The notes beneath the pieces are model-generated. The model had not been told where the DNA came from and did no database searches. It was given only the letters and a program-made list of their open reading frames with translations. Made by a program: the position numbers and the translations under genes. Source: an uncultured Eubacterium sp. (GTDB taxonomy: Bacteria > Bacillota > Clostridia > Lachnospirales > Lachnospiraceae). Taken from it: a stretch of 8,720 bases of DNA. The stretch spans positions 1 to 8,720 of the forward strand of contig URGC01000099.1 in NCBI GenBank assembly GCA_900547255.1, in the 5' to 3' direction. Shown in pieces: positions 6,537 through 8,720 of the stretch (its first letter is position 1; each line of letters begins with the position of its first letter).

Positions 6537-7535
6537 TTAATTCTGTGTATCTCTGTAACCTGAAAGGAATTCAATGAACTTACCTGTTCCTATAGCAACA
6601 CATGTCATCGGATCCTCCGCAGTCATTGTATTGATACCTGTCTTAGCTTCAATAAGGTCCTCAAGACCTGAAAGAAGTGCTCCACCACCTGTAAGGACAA
6701 TTCCTCTGTCCGCAATATCAGATGCAAGTTCTGGTGGAGTTTTCTCAAGTACGCTGTGTACTGCTTCAACTATCTGGGATGTAGCTTCTCTTAAAGCTTC
6801 CTCAGTCTCCTCTGATGTAACTTCAACTGTCTTAGGAAGACCTGTTACAAGGTTACGTCCTCTGACATTCATAGTGCTGACTTCTGCTCTTGGATAAGCA
6901 GAGCCTATCTTAATCTTAATATCCTCGGCTGTTCTCTCACCGATAAGAAGATTATGCTTCTTTCTCATATAACGTACGATTGCCTCGTCAAAATCATCAC
7001 CGGCAATCTTGATTGATGTACTTACAACAGTTCCTCCAAGTGAGATAACTGCGATATCTGTTGTACCACCACCGATATCAACAATCATGTTACCACATGG
7101 TCTTGCAATATCAATTCCAGCTCCGATTGCTGCTGCGATTGGCTCCTCAATAATAGCAACCTCTCTTGCACCAGCCTGAAGTGTAGCATCCTCAACAGCC
7201 TTTTTCTCAACCTCTGTTACACCTGATGGAACGCAGACACTTATTCTTGGCTTCTTCAATGTTCTTCTTCCGATAGCCTTCTGAATGAAGTACTTAAGCA
7301 TCTTCTCTGTAACTGTATAATCAGATATAACACCCTGTCTAAGAGGTCTTACTGCAACGATATTACCTGGTGTTCTACCAAGCATAAGTCTTGCTTCCTC
7401 ACCGATAGCCTTAATCTTATTAGTGTCTCTGTCAAATGCCACAACTGATGGCTCCTTTAACACAACACCTTTTCCCTTGATATATACCAGAATGCTGGCT
7501 GTTCCCAAATCTATACCGATATCTGTTGACAACAT
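6537..7535 (-). CDS. mreB: MreB/Mbl actin-like cell shape protein
   Basis: A 332-residue actin homologue, full length for the MreB family. The nucleotide-binding motifs are all present: phosphate-1 DIGIDLGTASILVY (5-18), connect-1 IEEPIAAAIG (129-138), phosphate-2 VDIGGGTTDIAVI (152-164) and adenosine GIVLTGGGALLSGL (278-291). MreB/Mbl filaments lie under the membrane and guide the elongation machinery that builds the lateral wall. By gene order (followed by flhO and flhP) this is the equivalent of B. subtilis Mbl, although sequence alone cannot separate it from MreB or MreBH here. The ATG at 7535 follows AAAGGAG with 9-nt spacing. Another ATG four bases earlier is out of frame. A probable promoter about 110 bp upstream drives this gene and, by read-through, the flagellar genes behind it. 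Confidence 0.95.
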   Translation of the reverse strand: MLSTDIGIDLGTASILVYIKGKGVVLKEPSVVAFDRDTNKIKAIGEEARLMLGRTPGNIVAVRPLRQGVISDYTVTEKMLKYFIQKAIGRRTLKKPRISVCVPSGVTEVEKKAVEDATLQAGAREVAIIEEPIAAAIGAGIDIARPCGNMIVDIGGGTTDIAVISLGGTVVSTSIKIAGDDFDEAIVRYMRKKHNLLIGERTAEDIKIKIGSAYPRAEVSTMNVRGRNLVTGLPKTVEVTSEETEEALREATSQIVEAVHSVLEKTPPELASDIADRGIVLTGGGALLSGLEDLIEAKTGINTMTAEDPMTCVAIGTGKFIEFLSGYRDTQN

Positions 7536-7711
7536 GTCATTATTCTCCTTTCAATCATCCTATCTCAAAACTTTCTTCTTATATATCCTCTATGTACATA
7601 TACGATTAGCTTCTGCACATAGTTTATCGCATAACAAGTCTAGTTACCATTATATACAATAGATTGGCATTTTAAAAGAGGTAACTTAAAAAAATTTAAC
7701 CTTAATTAAAC
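7536..7711. other. Intergenic region and leader before mreB/mbl
   Basis: 176 bp without a gene. On the minus strand it begins with an AT-rich stretch containing a T-run of seven after the PF06541-gene stop. No GC-rich stem precedes the T-run, so I do not call a terminator. A -10 candidate (7649-7654) and a leader of about 107 nt to the mreB ATG follow. The leader can fold an 8-bp stem, with 7622-7615 pairing to 7597-7590 through one G-U pair and a 17-nt loop. Confidence 0.6.
7649..7654 (-). promoter_or_regulatory. Probable -10 box of the mreB/mbl promoter
   Basis: A perfect TATAAT on the minus strand, inside TTGTATATAATGG. The hexamer 17 nt upstream is TTTTAA, a poor -35, and no exact TGn extension is present, so the promoter is weak or depends on an activator if real. 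It would start transcription near 7642. Confidence 0.5.
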
Positions 7712-8521
7712 CTAGGAATCTTTTCTTGTAAGTACTTTTCTCTTAACTTCTTCCAAAGCCTCACCAAATCTCTCTGATGATGCATGTGGGAAGCTTCTGA
7801 TAATTGACTTATTAAGCTTCTCTGCCTTGAACTTAGCTGCATCAAGTTCGAGCTTTAATGCATTAATACGCTCTTCCTGTCTTGCAAAGTATTCACGCTG
7901 CTTCTCATTAGCCATCTCGCTAAATGCTTCCTTAGCCTCACTGAATCTCTCAGTAAGCTCTGACAGTTCTTTCTTGACAGCAGTCTGGTAAGTAAGAATC
8001 TTTCTGAAATCGAGAGCCTTTCTGAATGCGAATGCAAAATCAACAAGCATCACTGCTGATATGGCAAGCACCAGTCCGCCAAGCACTCTCTTATCCATGT
8101 TATCAATAAATTCTGATACCGGCACATGAATAACTCTCACAAGCAATACAGAGAAAAATCCCCATGCTATAGATGATGAAAGGCATATGTAGCCTTTGAT
8201 ATTAAACTTCTGGTTGCTGTAATCCCAGTACTTCATGGAAAACATTGTCTCCATGACAGCACCTGTAACATATTCAAGTATTGTTGAACCAATCATTCCA
8301 CATATAAATATAAGCGGAATACTCCATGTCACCAGAATGGTAGAGATAAGTATAGTTATCGCTCCAAATCCATATATCGGCAGAAATGGTCCTTTTAAGA
8401 ACCCTCTGTTAGTAACTCTTTTCTCTTTGATTGACACATATGTACTCTCAAAGCACCATCCAAGAAAGCAGTATGTGAAGAAATACGCTATCCATCTCTC
8501 TATTATAATATATCTTTCCAT
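7712..8521 (-). CDS. PF06541-type (putative ABC-transporter type IV) membrane protein with coiled-coil tail
   Basis: A 269-residue protein with about five hydrophobic segments: near residues 9-28, 46-65, 68-90, 110-132 and 146-166. The family signature is clear: FLGWCFESTY (19-28), RGFLKGPFLPIYG (39-51), and then EYVTGAVMETMF and YWDYSNQKFNIKGYICL across 83-114, followed by SIAWG (117-121). The family is widespread in clostridia and annotated as a putative ABC transporter permease, but neither the substrate nor an ATPase partner is known. From about residue 182 to 260 there is a long charged helix (KKELSELTERFSEAKEAF onwards, QEERINALKLELDAAK) that looks like a cytoplasmic coiled coil. No ATPase gene is nearby. 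The ATG at 8521 has GGAG with 8-nt spacing and a good promoter. The gene is separated from mreB by 176 bp, so it is probably its own unit. Function unknown. Confidence 0.85.
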   Translation of the reverse strand: MERYIIIERWIAYFFTYCFLGWCFESTYVSIKEKRVTNRGFLKGPFLPIYGFGAITILISTILVTWSIPLIFICGMIGSTILEYVTGAVMETMFSMKYWDYSNQKFNIKGYICLSSSIAWGFFSVLLVRVIHVPVSEFIDNMDKRVLGGLVLAISAVMLVDFAFAFRKALDFRKILTYQTAVKKELSELTERFSEAKEAFSEMANEKQREYFARQEERINALKLELDAAKFKAEKLNKSIIRSFPHASSERFGEALEEVKRKVLTRKDS

Positions 8522-8554
8522 ATAAGAATCTCCAACTCATTTTAGTGAAACTAT

Positions 8555-8583
8555 ATTTTATCATTTAATTAAATAAAAATCAA
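8555..8583 (-). promoter_or_regulatory. Sigma-A-type promoter for the PF06541 gene
   Basis: Minus strand: TTGATT (8583-8578), a 17-nt spacer, TAAAAT (8560-8555). The established consensus is TTGACA, 17 nt, TATAAT, so each hexamer matches at four or five of six positions with ideal spacing. The predicted start near 8548 leaves a leader of about 27 nt before the ATG at 8521. The -35 box lies one base from the large hairpin at 8585-8651. Confidence 0.7.
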
Positions 8584-8584
8584 G

Positions 8585-8651
8585 AAAAGGATGTGCAGAA
8601 AATACATTTTCAGAGTAACTTCCTGAAATGCATATTTCCACACATCCTTTT
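8585..8651. repeat. Long imperfect hairpin (possible terminator or dispersed element)
   Basis: An 11-bp perfect outer stem, AAAAGGATGTG (8585-8595) with CACATCCTTTT (8641-8651), encloses an AT-rich inner stem. In the inner stem 8598-8613 pairs with 8623-8638 with bulges, around a nine-base loop (8614-8622). T runs lie at both ends, so it could terminate transcription from either side, for example of a gene entering from the right on the minus strand. The length and the two-part stem would also suit a small palindromic intergenic element. Nothing in the window decides between these. Confidence 0.65.
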
Positions 8652-8720
8652 TATGAATTATATTATGATGATACCAGGGTCAAAAGGTCAGAAAGCCGAT
8701 GCAAGCTTGCTTGCAAGAGG
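8652..8720. other. Right-edge non-coding sequence with a second hairpin
   Basis: No supportable gene. It contains a direct repeat, GGTCA-aaa-GGTCA (8678-8690 region), and a stem-loop: TGCAAG (8700-8705), loop CTTG, CTTGCA (8710-8715). Outside a small internal loop, CC at 8696-8697 can pair with the final GG at 8719-8720, so the window appears to end within a longer hairpin. Short open frames on both strands here lack ribosome sites. Confidence 0.5.

Noticed and set aside
6574..6897. Plus-strand open frame antisense to mreB/mbl
   Set aside because: It lies wholly within the conserved actin-fold coding sequence and shows no ribosome site or domain signature.
7626..7648. Sigma-28-like TAAC...GCGATAA in the mreB leader
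   Set aside because: The spacing between the elements is about 11 nt instead of about 15 and the -10 core lacks the CCGAT block, unlike the good match before flgM.
7681..7711. Terminator after the PF06541 gene (T-run with TTTAATTAA dyad)
   Set aside because: The stem would be short and purely A-T; a T-run alone is not enough.
8653..8720. Plus-strand ORF start (MNYIMMIPGSKGQ...) and minus-strand C-terminal fragment ending at 8663
   Set aside because: Neither has a ribosome site or recognisable domain, and both coincide with the hairpin and repeat-like sequence at the edge.

Overview
The window reads as a chromosomal stretch from a motile, low-GC Gram-positive anaerobe, most likely a Lachnospiraceae-type clostridium (inference from codon and protein style, and from gene order). 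All ten protein genes lie on the minus strand, so the biological order runs from the right edge to the left.

Right part (about 7540-8720): an intergenic area with a 67-nt hairpin and the start of a second hairpin at the window edge. Then come a sigma-A-like promoter and a PF06541-type multi-pass membrane protein carrying a charged, coiled-coil-like C-terminal tail. A gap of about 175 bp with a probable -10 box and a leader of roughly 100 nt precedes an mreB/mbl gene.

Central and left part (144-7535): a closely packed run, mreB/mbl - flgF (flhO) - flgG (flhP) - flgJ-type rod-binding protein - recD2 - comF - yvyF - flgM - flgN. Gaps range from 86 bp down to a 4-bp overlap. Two blocks match known Bacillus subtilis order: mbl-flhO-flhP, and comF-yvyF-flgM-flgN. 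Here they are joined by the flgJ-like gene and by a RecD2 helicase gene. Both recD2 and comF use TTG starts and are adjacent to or overlap the preceding gene, so coupled translation is likely.

In function, FlgF and FlgG build the rod and FlgJ-N assists rod assembly. FlgM holds the flagellar sigma factor in check and FlgN chaperones late hook-filament proteins. MreB/Mbl directs cell-wall elongation, and ComF and RecD2 belong to DNA uptake and DNA repair. A near-consensus flagellar sigma-28/sigma-D promoter lies directly upstream of flgM, so flgM-flgN can be transcribed late as well as by read-through from the long operon. A strong intrinsic terminator 25 nt after flgN ends transcription. flgK, the usual next gene in Bacillus, is not present in the remaining 91 bases.

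The first 91 bases hold a 12-bp hairpin and a hint that the window edge cuts a 54-bp tandem repeat. I found no CRISPR array, tRNA, rRNA, insertion sequence or recognisable defence system. The region is mainly ordinary core genome. The more unusual points are the operon composition, the late promoter, the two ATG-on-Shine-Dalgarno starts and the repeat-like sequences at both edges.
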